DNA of 64,000 nt from Danxiaibacter flavus. Lineage in GTDB: Bacteria > Bacteroidota > Bacteroidia > Chitinophagales > Chitinophagaceae. A program made the translations under genes and the position numbers. The notes beneath the pieces are model-generated. The model saw only the letters and a list, made by a program, of their open reading frames with translations, had not been told where the DNA came from and did not search any database. The stretch is from the NCBI RefSeq assembly GCF_041060425.1, contig NZ_JAULBC010000009.1, positions 124,001 to 188,000 on the forward strand, given 5' to 3'. Below are positions 8,263 through 18,211 of this stretch, in pieces (the stretch's first letter is position 1; each line of letters starts with the position of its first letter).

Positions 8263-11200
8263 ATGAAAAAATTGCACTATCGCTTTTGCAAGGTAGGTGC
8301 CATATGCGGCTTAACTATGCTTGGGTTAACTGCCACATTTGGGCCGGTTTACGCAAAAGATCCAAAAAAAATTTACAGACCCGCGGACAAGACAATCACG
8401 GGTAAAATTACGGATGAAAAAGGTGCCCCTTTAGCCAACGTAAGTGTCATGGTTAAGGGTACTACAAGGGGTGTCACCACCAACGAAGCCGGTGAATTTA
8501 GTATTACGGCTGATGAAAAAGCTGTATTGGTTATTAACTACATTGGCTTTAAAGGACAGGAAGTGTCCGTTGCCAATAAAAGCAGCGTCAGCATTCAATT
8601 AGCATCTGATGCAGCCAAACTGGAGGATGTGGTTGTGGTAGGTTATGGAGCGCAAAAGAAAGTTACTGTTACTGGTGCCGTTGCCCAGGTTAAGGGTACA
8701 GAATTGGAAAAAGCTCCTACCGTTAACCTTTCAAATTCGCTGGCAGGTCGTTTGCCAGGTATTAGCGCGGTACAATCAAGTGGTGAGCCTGGATACGACG
8801 GTTCATCTATTCGTGTGAGAGGTACCAATACTTTAGGAAACACTTCTGCGCTTATAGTGGTAGACGGTGTACCGGATATTGCTGGTGGTCTTGAGCGTAT
8901 CAATCCCGCAGATATCGAAAGTATGTCTGTGTTGAAAGATGCGTCTGCCGCTATCTATGGAGCCAGAGCGGCTAATGGCGTTATCCTTATCACTACCAAA
9001 CATGGTAAATCAGGAAAGCCACAGTTATCATATACACTTAACCAGGGATGGTCTCAGCCAACACGCATTCCCAAAATGTCAAATGCTGTAGAATATGCTG
9101 ATATCAACAACCTGACTACCATTTATAATGGCCTTGCCGATTACTCTTCAGAATGGGGGGCAGCATACGAGGCACTTAAATCAACTGGTACGTATAAATC
9201 AAGTGATGGCCAGGTGACTATTACAGCTCCTTTTCAGCCTGGTGATGTTAAAAAATATGCGGACGGTTCAGATCCCTGGGGACATCCAAATACAGACTGG
9301 TTTGGAACAACTTTGAAAACCTGGTCTCCGCAAAGTAAACAAACACTCCAGATCAATGGAGGCAACGAAGCAGTAAGATACCTTGCATCTTTAGGGTACA
9401 CTAACCAGGATGGCTATTACAAAAATTCGGCAACAGGTTATAAGCAGTATGATATGCGTATTAACATGGATGCCAGGATCAATAAATACATCAATACCTC
9501 ACTTGGTTTTACTGCACGTGAGGAATCTCGGTTCTTCCCGACAGAATCTGCAGGATCTATCTTCAGGATGATGATGAGAGGTCGTCCTACCGATCCTGAA
9601 GTATGGCCAAATGGTTTGCCTGGTCCGGATATTGAAAACGGTCAAAATCCAATTGTGATCACCACTAACCAAACTGGTTATGACAAAGACAAAAGGGATT
9701 ATTTCCAGTCGAATGGTAAAGTTGAAGTGTTGATACCCTGGGTAGACGGTTTGAAAGTTACCGGTACAGCTACACTTAATAAAGAAATTCAACGTACTAA
9801 ACGATGGGCTACACCGTGGTATCTGTATTTCTGGGATCATGTAACTTATGAGGCAGATGGTGTAACGCCATTGCTGACAAAGAATATGCGTTCTACGTTT
9901 ACTACTCCGCAATTAAGTCAGGGAGATGCAAATTATCTTGATATTCTTCTTTCTGGTTTTGTGAATTACGATCACAATTTTGGAAACCATAACATCAGCT
10001 TAATGGCTGCGGTAACAAAAGAAACACACGACGAAGATGATTTTAATGCATATCGTACCAACTTCATTTCTCCAGCTGTTGACCAGTTATTTGCCGGTGG
10101 TACTGCCGGTCAGAATGTTGGTGGTTCAGCATACAATCGCGCTCGCTTAAGCTATTTCGGAAGGGCTGCCTACAACTATAAGGAAAAATATATGGCAGAA
10201 TTCCTTTGGAGATATGATGGTTCTTATCTGTTCCCTCCTGAGCATCGCTGGGGCTTTTTCCCTGGTTTGTTGGCTGGTTGGAGAATTTCTGAAGAGAACT
10301 TCTTTAAGAACAACGTAAACTTTGTAAGCAATTTGAAATTGAGGGCCTCATGGGGACAAATGGGTAATGACCAGGTTTATTATGGTGGCGTATTGAAAGA
10401 ATATCAGTACTTATCAACATATGCTTTCGGATCTTATCCTATCAATGGCTCTGCATTCAAAACGTTATATGAGACTGTATTGCCTAACCCTAACTTTACA
10501 TGGGAAGTGGCAAACAACACCGATATAGGTCTTGAAGGTGCATTGTTTAAAAATGCGATCAATTTTGAGTTTGACTGGTTCTACAACAAGCGTACAAACA
10601 TCCTGTGGCCTAAACAAGGTTCAACTCCGGGTTCTGCAGGTATCGCTGGCATCCTTCCTCCAACAAACATAGGTAGTGTTGAAAATAAAGGCTACGAGTT
10701 CAAAGTTGGTTATAACGGACGTATTAATGATCTTACCTTCAACGTAAGTGTGAATGGTGGATATGCTCAGAACAAGATCTTGTCTTTTGATGAAGCTCCA
10801 GGTGCTCCTGACTGGCAAAAGGCTACAGGACATCCATTCACTTCAAACGGTGGTACTGCCTTTATCGCCTATCAGTATGATGGTGTATTCAGAGACCAAA
10901 AAGATATTGATGCTAATACCATCGATTATACTTTCCGCGACAAATTATTGCCTGGCGACATGAAGTTCAAAGATGTGAATCATGACGGCAAAATTAATGG
11001 TGATGACCAGGTAAGACTGGATAAAACACAAGATCCTAAATTTACCGGCGGTCTGGCTATTAACATGCAATACAAAGGTTTTGATCTTTCTATTCTGTTC
11101 CAGGGTGCAACTGGTGGACTTCTTTATTTCGGTACTGAGTCTGGAGATATAGGTAACTATCTTAAATACAGTTATGATCATCAGTGGAGACCCGATGCTC

Positions 11201-11511
11201 CAAGCAGCGTGGATCCAAGATTACCAAACAGGAACGATACTTACTTCACTAACTTCTCTGACCACGGAAACAACACATATTTCCTAAGAAACAGCGATTA
11301 TCTGCGTTTGAAAAACGTGGAGTTGGGTTACAACTTCTCTCCAAAGCTGTTGAAATATGCTGGCATCAGCAATTTCAGATTATACGTGAATGGCTTGAAC
11401 CTGGTAACCTGGGATAAAATGAAGATCTGGGATCCTGAATCAACAAGTGGCAGCGGTCAGTACTATCCGCAGGCAAGAATTTTAAGCGGCGGTTTAAGAG
11501 TAACCTTCTAA
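8263..11511 (+). CDS. SusC/RagA-type TonB-dependent outer-membrane transporter
   Basis: A 1082-residue protein of full SusC length. A signal peptide ends near residue 31 (PVYAKD). A carboxypeptidase-D-like regulatory domain spans about 44-118 (ITGKITDEKGAPLANVSVMV). The TonB-box-like DVVVVGYG lies at 122-129. The plug domain follows, with the SusC signature around 217-246 (SVLKDASAAIYGARAANGV). The remainder is the 22-strand barrel, ending in Phe (GGLRVTF), as outer-membrane barrels do. It imports a large ligand captured with the SusD lipoprotein encoded 11 bases downstream. The ligand is not revealed by sequence; no glycosidase is present in this locus, which argues against a classical polysaccharide locus. 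Confidence 0.95.
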   Translation: MKKLHYRFCKVGAICGLTMLGLTATFGPVYAKDPKKIYRPADKTITGKITDEKGAPLANVSVMVKGTTRGVTTNEAGEFSITADEKAVLVINYIGFKGQEVSVANKSSVSIQLASDAAKLEDVVVVGYGAQKKVTVTGAVAQVKGTELEKAPTVNLSNSLAGRLPGISAVQSSGEPGYDGSSIRVRGTNTLGNTSALIVVDGVPDIAGGLERINPADIESMSVLKDASAAIYGARAANGVILITTKHGKSGKPQLSYTLNQGWSQPTRIPKMSNAVEYADINNLTTIYNGLADYSSEWGAAYEALKSTGTYKSSDGQVTITAPFQPGDVKKYADGSDPWGHPNTDWFGTTLKTWSPQSKQTLQINGGNEAVRYLASLGYTNQDGYYKNSATGYKQYDMRINMDARINKYINTSLGFTAREESRFFPTESAGSIFRMMMRGRPTDPEVWPNGLPGPDIENGQNPIVITTNQTGYDKDKRDYFQSNGKVEVLIPWVDGLKVTGTATLNKEIQRTKRWATPWYLYFWDHVTYEADGVTPLLTKNMRSTFTTPQLSQGDANYLDILLSGFVNYDHNFGNHNISLMAAVTKETHDEDDFNAYRTNFISPAVDQLFAGGTAGQNVGGSAYNRARLSYFGRAAYNYKEKYMAEFLWRYDGSYLFPPEHRWGFFPGLLAGWRISEENFFKNNVNFVSNLKLRASWGQMGNDQVYYGGVLKEYQYLSTYAFGSYPINGSAFKTLYETVLPNPNFTWEVANNTDIGLEGALFKNAINFEFDWFYNKRTNILWPKQGSTPGSAGIAGILPPTNIGSVENKGYEFKVGYNGRINDLTFNVSVNGGYAQNKILSFDEAPGAPDWQKATGHPFTSNGGTAFIAYQYDGVFRDQKDIDANTIDYTFRDKLLPGDMKFKDVNHDGKINGDDQVRLDKTQDPKFTGGLAINMQYKGFDLSILFQGATGGLLYFGTESGDIGNYLKYSYDHQWRPDAPSSVDPRLPNRNDTYFTNFSDHGNNTYFLRNSDYLRLKNVELGYNFSPKLLKYAGISNFRLYVNGLNLVTWDKMKIWDPESTSGSGQYYPQARILSGGLRVTF

Positions 11512-11522
11512 AATGAATTACT

Positions 11523-13409
11523 ATGAAAAGAAGATATAAATATATATTACCAGCGATAATGGGTATAGGGGTTGCTGTCTCCTCCTGTAAAACGGATTTC
11601 CTGAATACACAGCCGCTTAACCAGATTTCGTCTGATGTGACATGGACGGATGGTAACCTGTCAGAGGCTTTCGTTACCAATATTTACAACGGGTTGGGTA
11701 ATGGAGGTATTGATGAACAGCAGCTTTCATCTTTATCAGATGAAGCTATATTTACCCATGCCGGTCGTGGTATTAACATTGTAAACGAAGGCTCACTGGA
11801 TCCTTCTACTCCAGGGTGGGTAAGTGGAACTTATGCCTGGAATAATATGTACAGTTATATAAGGGCTACCAACATCTCGCTTGAGAACCTTAGAACACCA
11901 GGTTTTGACAACAAAGATCTGAGTGATCGTTTACAGGGAGAAGCACATTTTCTCCGCGCGTATTATTTTCAACAGATAGTTCGCTATTATGGTGCAGCAC
12001 CAATTATAGATCGTTCATATGGATTAAATGAGGATTATTCTGCAGCTCGCAACACTTATGAAGAGTGTGTTAATTTTATTGTAAAGGACTGCGACAGTGC
12101 TGCTTTGTTGCTTGGTGGTAAAAGTATTGCAAAAGGAAGAGCTACAGTTGCCGCAGCACTCGCGTTGAAATCAAGAGTGCTTACGTATGCCGCTAGTGAC
12201 TTACATGACGTGCCAACGGCCAAATCTAAATCAGCAGTAATCGCTAGCTACTCCAATCCTGAATTAATTGGATATGTGAGTGGAGACAGAACTGCCAGGT
12301 GGACGGCTGCAAGAGACGCGTCTAAAGCTGCTATAGACGCTGGTGGCGGTGGTTATATGATGAATTTAACTGCACCCGTAAGCAAAGACGTTGCCATTAG
12401 AAATTACGTTTCAATGTCAATGGGAGGCGGCAGCAAAAGCCCAGATGTAGACGCCTCTGCAGGTATTGAACTACTTTTCGCCAGGTATTTCACACCTGAC
12501 ATGTATACAGGCGGTCCTGGAGGTGATGGTACTTCCGTAGGGCTGGATAATGGACCTAACGGTTACCACAATTGGGCTGGTAATACCCCTATCCAACAAA
12601 TGGTAGACGATTATGAAATGATGGATGGAACTAAATTTAGTTGGTCTAATACAGCTCAAAAAGCAAAGCCATACGAAAACAGGGATCCTCGTTTTTACGC
12701 TACTATTTTATATGATGGTGCGGGCTGGAAAACACGTAGCAAGATTACTTCTAACCCGGATCCTGTTAACCAGATCCAAAGCGGTAAATATCAAATGGTT
12801 GCGGGTGGCGCAGTGGTTGCAGGTCTTGATACCCGCCAAAGTGTTGTCGAAAACTGGAACGGTAGCTGGACTGGTTACTACCAGCGTAAGTTTATAGACG
12901 TCGATGATGCTGTTGTAGATAACAACACAAGGCAGTTCCTCCCCTGGCCGATTTTAAGAAATACGGAAGTTGTATTCAACTACATCGAAGCCTTAATTGA
13001 ACTTCATCAGGACGCCGAAGCCCAAACATGGTTAAATAAGATCAGGTTTAGAGCTGGTATGCCGGCTGTAACGGAAACGGGTACAGCTCTTAGAGATCGC
13101 TACAGGAATGAAAGAAGAGTTGAAATGGCATTCGAAGAGCAGCGTTATCATGATGCCAGAAGATGGATGATCGCTCCCACAACGCTAGGTCGCAAGTGCC
13201 AGTATATCGCGGTTACTGGTATGTTAAAATCCGGAGCCGTTGCGCCGGCCACTTACAAATATGATCCTACAATTTATGATTACACCTATGCTCCGTTCGA
13301 GGATAACAGCCTTGAAAACAGGAAATGGGTGGATAAAATGTATTTCAGACCAATTGTGAGGGATGAGATGAATAAAAATGCAAAACTTATTCAGAATCCA
13401 GGCTATTAA
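11523..13409 (+). CDS. SusD/RagB-type nutrient-binding outer-membrane lipoprotein
   Basis: A 628-residue protein with lipobox AVSSC (lipidated Cys22), which places it on the outer membrane. The N-terminal DFLNTQPLNQISSDVTW and the C-terminal LRDRYRNERRVEMAFEEQRY followed by HDARRW are SusD hallmarks. An alpha-helical TPR-like middle is expected. It forms the lid of the SusC channel encoded immediately upstream and should be co-transcribed with it. A strong terminator lies 26 bases after its stop, so SusC and SusD may form their own transcript. Confidence 0.95.
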   Translation: MKRRYKYILPAIMGIGVAVSSCKTDFLNTQPLNQISSDVTWTDGNLSEAFVTNIYNGLGNGGIDEQQLSSLSDEAIFTHAGRGINIVNEGSLDPSTPGWVSGTYAWNNMYSYIRATNISLENLRTPGFDNKDLSDRLQGEAHFLRAYYFQQIVRYYGAAPIIDRSYGLNEDYSAARNTYEECVNFIVKDCDSAALLLGGKSIAKGRATVAAALALKSRVLTYAASDLHDVPTAKSKSAVIASYSNPELIGYVSGDRTARWTAARDASKAAIDAGGGGYMMNLTAPVSKDVAIRNYVSMSMGGGSKSPDVDASAGIELLFARYFTPDMYTGGPGGDGTSVGLDNGPNGYHNWAGNTPIQQMVDDYEMMDGTKFSWSNTAQKAKPYENRDPRFYATILYDGAGWKTRSKITSNPDPVNQIQSGKYQMVAGGAVVAGLDTRQSVVENWNGSWTGYYQRKFIDVDDAVVDNNTRQFLPWPILRNTEVVFNYIEALIELHQDAEAQTWLNKIRFRAGMPAVTETGTALRDRYRNERRVEMAFEEQRYHDARRWMIAPTTLGRKCQYIAVTGMLKSGAVAPATYKYDPTIYDYTYAPFEDNSLENRKWVDKMYFRPIVRDEMNKNAKLIQNPGY

Positions 13410-13434
13410 CAATTGCTCTTTTTCATTTAAATTT

Positions 13435-13470
13435 AAACCTATGCCGCATTACAACCGGCATAGGTTTTTT
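13435..13470 (+). terminator. Intrinsic terminator after the SusD gene
   Basis: AAACCTATGCCG pairs perfectly with CGGCATAGGTTT (12 bp, 9-base loop), followed by T residues. It separates the SusCD pair from the downstream lipoprotein genes, which then need read-through or their own promoter. Confidence 0.85.
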
Positions 13471-13507
13471 ACTTTAGCGCGTATTTCAAATATTAAATCT
13501 TTTTTGC

Positions 13508-16500
13508 TTGACTAACTTATCCCCAATCAAAATACTACTGCTGGTGTCCGTATGTACGTCTTGTTTTTTTGCGTGTTCAACCGGATCGAACAAAAAAGAA
13601 GAAGCGCAATTGTTTACACTTTTATCTGAAAGCAAAACACATGTGAACTTCACTAACAAGCTAGAGGAAGGACTAAACACCAATGTATTGATGTACGAAT
13701 ATTTTTACAATGGAGGTGGTGTTGCCGTGGCTGATTTGAACAATGATGGTCTGGACGACATTTATTTTTCTTCGAACATGGAGGAAAACAAGCTCTATCT
13801 CAACAAAGGGAAAATGGAGTTTGAAGATATTACTGATGAAGCGAATGTTGCGGGAAGATATCAGCCGTGGAAAACGGGTGTAACTATGGCTGATGTAAAT
13901 GGAGATGGTAAGGTAGATATCTTTTTATGTTATTCCGGCAACGTTAAAGGTATTGACCGGGTTAACCAATTATTTATCAATGAAGGAAATGATGCAAAGG
14001 GCATTCCGCATTTTACAGAGAGAGCAAAGGAGTATGGCTTAACCGATTCTTCGCACTCCACACAAGCATTCTTTTTTGATTATGACCGTGATGGCGACCT
14101 TGATCTTTTACTACTCAATCATAATCCGCAAAACCTTCCCATCCTGGATGAAGCGAGTACTGCTGCTTTGATAAGCCAGGAAAATCCTTCGATTGGTATA
14201 AGGTTGTATAAAAATGATAAAAATCTATTTCACGATATAACTGGTCAGTCTGGCATTTCTAGCTCATCGCTTACATATGGTCTCGGTGCTGGCATTGCTG
14301 ATATTGATGGTGACGGATGGCAGGATATTTATATTTCAAACGACTATGGTGTGCCTGATTATTTATACATCAATAATAAGAATGGTTCATTCACCAATAA
14401 GCTTCCTCAAATGATTCAGCATATTTCTCATTTTTCGATGGGAAATGATGTGGCTGATATGAACAATGATGGTTTTCCTGATATTCTTACGTTGGACATG
14501 TTGCCTGAAGGAAACAAAAGGCAAAAACTTCTTTTTGCACCTGATAATTATGAAAAGTTTGATTTGAGTTTAAGAACCGGCTTTTATTATCAGTACATGC
14601 GAAATATGCTACAATTAAACAACGGCAATGGAACTTTCAGTGAAATAGGCCAGTTGGCTGGTATTTCTAATACGGACTGGAGTTGGGCGCCGTTGATGGC
14701 TGATTATGATAATGACGGCTGGAAAGACTTGTTGGTAACAAATGGCTACCTGCGCGACTTTACTAATATGGATTTCATGAAGTACATGAACGATTACATC
14801 AAAAGCCAGGGAAGATTAAAAAGAGAAGAAGTACTCGAACTCGTTCATCAAATACCTTCGTCTAACGTAGACAACTATTTGTTTAAAAACAATGGCGATC
14901 TTACGTTTAAAGATGTAAGTAAACAGTGGGGGATAAAAATGCCGTCTAATAGCAATGGTGCTGTCTATGCAGATTTAGACAATGATGGAGATCTTGATCT
15001 CATAATCAACAATATTGACAAACCTGCATTTATATATCAAAACGAATCAGATAAACAAAAAGATAATCGCTTTTTGCAGGTTAAACTAATTGGTGCGGCA
15101 GGCAACACACAAGGGTTAGGAGCTAAAGTGCGTGTGTTTAGTAAAGGAAAGCAACAGTATGTTGAGCAAATGCCAGCAAGAGGTTATCAGTCGAGTGTGT
15201 CACCAATCGTTCATTTCGGGTTGGGCAAGGATTCACTGGTGGATTCTATCAGCGTTACCTGGTTGAGTGGTAAACAGCAAACGCTTATAAACGTCAAGGC
15301 AAACCAGTTGCTCTCGGTTGATGAGAAAAATGCAAATCAGGAAGCCACACCACTTCAGCCGGTAAAACCAGCTTTCACAGAAACAGTATCGCCTGTTAAC
15401 TATGTCAATCAGTCTAACAATATAAATGATTTCAAACGCCAGCCGTTAATGGTAAATCCGGTTTCCTTTAATGGGCCATGTCTTGTAAAGGGCGATGTTA
15501 ACGGAGATGGGCTTGACGATATTTATGCCGGAGGCGGCGGTGGTCAGGCTGCATCCTTATTCCTGCAGCAAAAAAATGGTTCATTTGTCAAAAGCGTACA
15601 ACCTGCATTTGAGGCAGATAAATTGTCTGAAGATGCTGATGCCGCAATATTTGATGCTAACGGTGATGGCTTTGCTGATATTTATGTAAGCAGCGGTGGG
15701 TATCATAATTATTTGCCCGAAGATCCGTTGTTGCAGGACAGGCTATATCTTAATAATGGGAAAGGATTGTTTCAAAAGGCAACTGACGCGTTGCCTCAAA
15801 TGAAGGTTAGCAAGAGTTGTGTAAAAGTTGCTGATATTAATGGCGATGGACACCCTGATCTTTTTGTCGGCGGAAGAGTAATTCCGGGCAGATATCCTGA
15901 AACACCTGAAAGTTATTTGTTGATCAACGACGGCAAAGGGCATTTCTCCGATCAGATAAATACATTGGCGCCAACACTTCAGAAAATTGGAATGGTAACT
16001 GATGCAGCCTGGGCAGATATGAATAACGATCATGTTGCTGATCTGATAGTTACCGGTGAATGGATGCCTGTTACTGTTTTCATCAATAATAAGGGCAAGC
16101 TTGAAAATAAAACACAGGAATACTTTGCTAAAAATTATTCCGGCTGGTGGAACAGATTACTTGTTGGTGATTTCAATGGCGATGGCAGAACGGATATTAT
16201 TGCGGGCAATATGGGATTGAATACGCAATGCAAGGTCAGCGAGAGCGAGCCTGCTGAAATGTATTACAAAGATTTTGATGATAATGGAGCTGTTGATCCG
16301 GTATTGTGCTTTTATATTCAGGGCAAAAGTTATCCTTATCTCACACGCGATGAACTGCTGGATCAGATGAGCTCAATGCGTACGAAATTCACAGATTACA
16401 AAGGGTATGCGGATGCGGGAGTAAAAGATATATTTTCTTCTGAGGAGTTAAAATCTGCAGGTCATCTTCAGGCAAACTTTCTTAAAACCGCATATTTTGA

Positions 16501-16840
16501 AAGTGAAGGCAACGGCAAATTGCGCGAAAAAGAACTACCCTTACAGGTACAATTCTCGCCTGTGTTTTCGATCACATCTTTGGATTATGATAGTGACGGA
16601 CAGCAGGATCTTTTGTTCTGCGGTAATATAAACCGTGCGCGTTTACGGTTTGGAAAATATGATGCCAACTATGGAGTTTTGCTTAAGGGAGACGGAAAGG
16701 GCAATTTTAAATACATCAATCAACAGCAATCCGGTTTTCAATTGAAGGGCGATGTTCGTTGTGTGCTAAACTTCAATAACACGTTGTTATTCGGAATAAA
16801 TCAACAGCCACTGAAAGCCTATAAAACAACAATGAAGTAA
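13508..16840 (+). CDS. FG-GAP/VCBS repeat lipoprotein with ASPIC/UnbV domain
   Basis: A 1110-residue protein. A signal peptide ends in a lipobox (FFACS, Cys23). The body carries about 14 calcium-binding loops of the type D-x-[ND]-x-D-G-x-x-D, for example DLNNDGLDDIYFS, DVNGDGKVDIFLC and DIDGDGWQDIYIS, which form integrin-like beta-propeller blades. Between the first and second sets lies an ASPIC/UnbV domain (RFLQVKLIGAAGNTQGLGAK through VSPIVHFGLG). Proteins of this layout are common beside SusCD pairs in Bacteroidota, but their job is unknown; surface adhesion or ligand handling are guesses. The start is TTG at 13508, chosen because it gives a normal lipoprotein signal. Its stop overlaps the start of the next gene (TAATG), so the two are probably translated together. 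Confidence 0.85.
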   Translation: MTNLSPIKILLLVSVCTSCFFACSTGSNKKEEAQLFTLLSESKTHVNFTNKLEEGLNTNVLMYEYFYNGGGVAVADLNNDGLDDIYFSSNMEENKLYLNKGKMEFEDITDEANVAGRYQPWKTGVTMADVNGDGKVDIFLCYSGNVKGIDRVNQLFINEGNDAKGIPHFTERAKEYGLTDSSHSTQAFFFDYDRDGDLDLLLLNHNPQNLPILDEASTAALISQENPSIGIRLYKNDKNLFHDITGQSGISSSSLTYGLGAGIADIDGDGWQDIYISNDYGVPDYLYINNKNGSFTNKLPQMIQHISHFSMGNDVADMNNDGFPDILTLDMLPEGNKRQKLLFAPDNYEKFDLSLRTGFYYQYMRNMLQLNNGNGTFSEIGQLAGISNTDWSWAPLMADYDNDGWKDLLVTNGYLRDFTNMDFMKYMNDYIKSQGRLKREEVLELVHQIPSSNVDNYLFKNNGDLTFKDVSKQWGIKMPSNSNGAVYADLDNDGDLDLIINNIDKPAFIYQNESDKQKDNRFLQVKLIGAAGNTQGLGAKVRVFSKGKQQYVEQMPARGYQSSVSPIVHFGLGKDSLVDSISVTWLSGKQQTLINVKANQLLSVDEKNANQEATPLQPVKPAFTETVSPVNYVNQSNNINDFKRQPLMVNPVSFNGPCLVKGDVNGDGLDDIYAGGGGGQAASLFLQQKNGSFVKSVQPAFEADKLSEDADAAIFDANGDGFADIYVSSGGYHNYLPEDPLLQDRLYLNNGKGLFQKATDALPQMKVSKSCVKVADINGDGHPDLFVGGRVIPGRYPETPESYLLINDGKGHFSDQINTLAPTLQKIGMVTDAAWADMNNDHVADLIVTGEWMPVTVFINNKGKLENKTQEYFAKNYSGWWNRLLVGDFNGDGRTDIIAGNMGLNTQCKVSESEPAEMYYKDFDDNGAVDPVLCFYIQGKSYPYLTRDELLDQMSSMRTKFTDYKGYADAGVKDIFSSEELKSAGHLQANFLKTAYFESEGNGKLREKELPLQVQFSPVFSITSLDYDSDGQQDLLFCGNINRARLRFGKYDANYGVLLKGDGKGNFKYINQQQSGFQLKGDVRCVLNFNNTLLFGINQQPLKAYKTTMK

Positions 16841-18168
16841 TGATTATGAAAAGGTGTCTGGTATTTACAAAAAAGATTTTATGCATAACAGGTTTTGCTG
16901 CTGTTATATTTTCTTGCAAGACAGAAAACAAGTTTCATCCAAAATTTAAATCACAAGACGTTAGCAATGTGTTGGATCAAATGACGGTGCTCATGGTACA
17001 CGACATTACGAATCCGCCACTGGCTGCCCGTTTCTTTTCTTATGTATGTCTTGCCGGGTATGAAGTGGTTTCTCAGAATGATACTGCTTTTAAAAGTATG
17101 CATGGCCGCATAAATGGTTATCCGGATTTAAAGAAGCCTGATTCAATCAAAGGTTATTCATACCAGCTTAGTGCATTGTTGGCAATGATGGAGACTGCAA
17201 AAAAAATGCAGCCTTCCGGAAAATCATTTGAAGTATACGAAAAGCGGTTTATTGATTCATGTAGCAGAGCCGGCTATTCTGACAGGGAAATTGAAAACTC
17301 ACAACGGTATGCCTTGGCAATATCCAAAGCAATTCTTAAATATGCCAAGGCTGATGGCTATTCTAAAATAAGTAACTATCCGCGTTACACGCCATTGGAA
17401 AAGGAGGGAAGCTGGTATCCCACGCCGCCCGCATTTATGCCTGCAGTAGAGCCTTACTTTAACACGGTAAGACCTTTTACGCTTGACTCTGCATCGCAGT
17501 TTAAACCGGTGCCTCCGATAGCTTATTCAACAGATAAGAATTCTCCTTTTTATAAATTGCTGATACAAAATCACCCGGAGCCTGCGTCAGAAGATCACAG
17601 GCAGATAGCTGCATTCTGGGATTGTAATCCTTTTGCTGTTCAGGATGACGGACATCTTATGATGGGGGTCAAGAAAATTTCGCCGGGCGCTCACTGGCTT
17701 GGCATTGCAGGTATAGCTTGCGCCAAAGCGGGCAAATCATTTGAGGATGGAATGCTTATTAATACTTCCGTTGCCATGGGATTGATGGATGCTTTTATGT
17801 GCTGCTGGGATGAAAAATTCAGAAGCAACCGTATTCGTCCTGAAACGGCTATCCGGAAACTGATGGATCCGCAATGGAAGCCGCTATTGCAAACACCGCC
17901 TTTTCCCGAATATTTAAGCGGTCACTCGGTTGCGTCTTCTGCTTCTGCAACTATTCTCACGCATTATTTTGGTGACAACTTTGCTTATGTGGACACGATA
18001 GAAGTAAAATATGGACTGCCTTCACGTTCTTTTACTTCGTTTAAAGCGGCTGCGCAGGAAGCAGGTATATCAAGATTGTATGGCGGCATTCATTTTATTG
18101 ATGCCATAACCAATGGTGCAGAACAGGGCTCGAAAATAGGCGACTGGGTATTGAATAAAATAAAATAA
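16840..18168 (+). CDS. Vanadium haloperoxidase/PAP2-type lipoprotein
   Basis: A 442-residue protein with a lipobox-like IFSC (Cys26). All three motifs of the vanadate-dependent haloperoxidase/PAP2 phosphatase superfamily are present: K326-x6-R333-P334 (KFRSNRIRP), S360-G361-H362 (YLSGHS) and S411-R412 to H418 and D421 (SRLYGGIHFID). These residues bind vanadate or phosphate in an all-helical fold. Length and spacing look more like bacterial vanadium-haloperoxidase relatives than small membrane PAP2 lipid phosphatases. Halogenating activity cannot be inferred; it may be a phosphatase. It overlaps the upstream FG-GAP gene by one base, which indicates linked function. It ends before a bidirectional terminator. 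Confidence 0.85.
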   Translation: MIMKRCLVFTKKILCITGFAAVIFSCKTENKFHPKFKSQDVSNVLDQMTVLMVHDITNPPLAARFFSYVCLAGYEVVSQNDTAFKSMHGRINGYPDLKKPDSIKGYSYQLSALLAMMETAKKMQPSGKSFEVYEKRFIDSCSRAGYSDREIENSQRYALAISKAILKYAKADGYSKISNYPRYTPLEKEGSWYPTPPAFMPAVEPYFNTVRPFTLDSASQFKPVPPIAYSTDKNSPFYKLLIQNHPEPASEDHRQIAAFWDCNPFAVQDDGHLMMGVKKISPGAHWLGIAGIACAKAGKSFEDGMLINTSVAMGLMDAFMCCWDEKFRSNRIRPETAIRKLMDPQWKPLLQTPPFPEYLSGHSVASSASATILTHYFGDNFAYVDTIEVKYGLPSRSFTSFKAAAQEAGISRLYGGIHFIDAITNGAEQGSKIGDWVLNKIK

Positions 18169-18179
18169 GACTTATCATA

Positions 18180-18207
18180 AAACGGCCCTGTGCAAGCAGG
18201 GCCGTTT
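18180..18207. terminator. Bidirectional terminator between convergent genes
   Basis: AAACGGCCCTG pairs with CAGGGCCGTTT around a 6-base loop. T residues follow on the plus strand and A residues precede it, so it can serve both the haloperoxidase gene and the convergent isomerase gene. Confidence 0.9.
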
Positions 18208-18211
18208 TTAT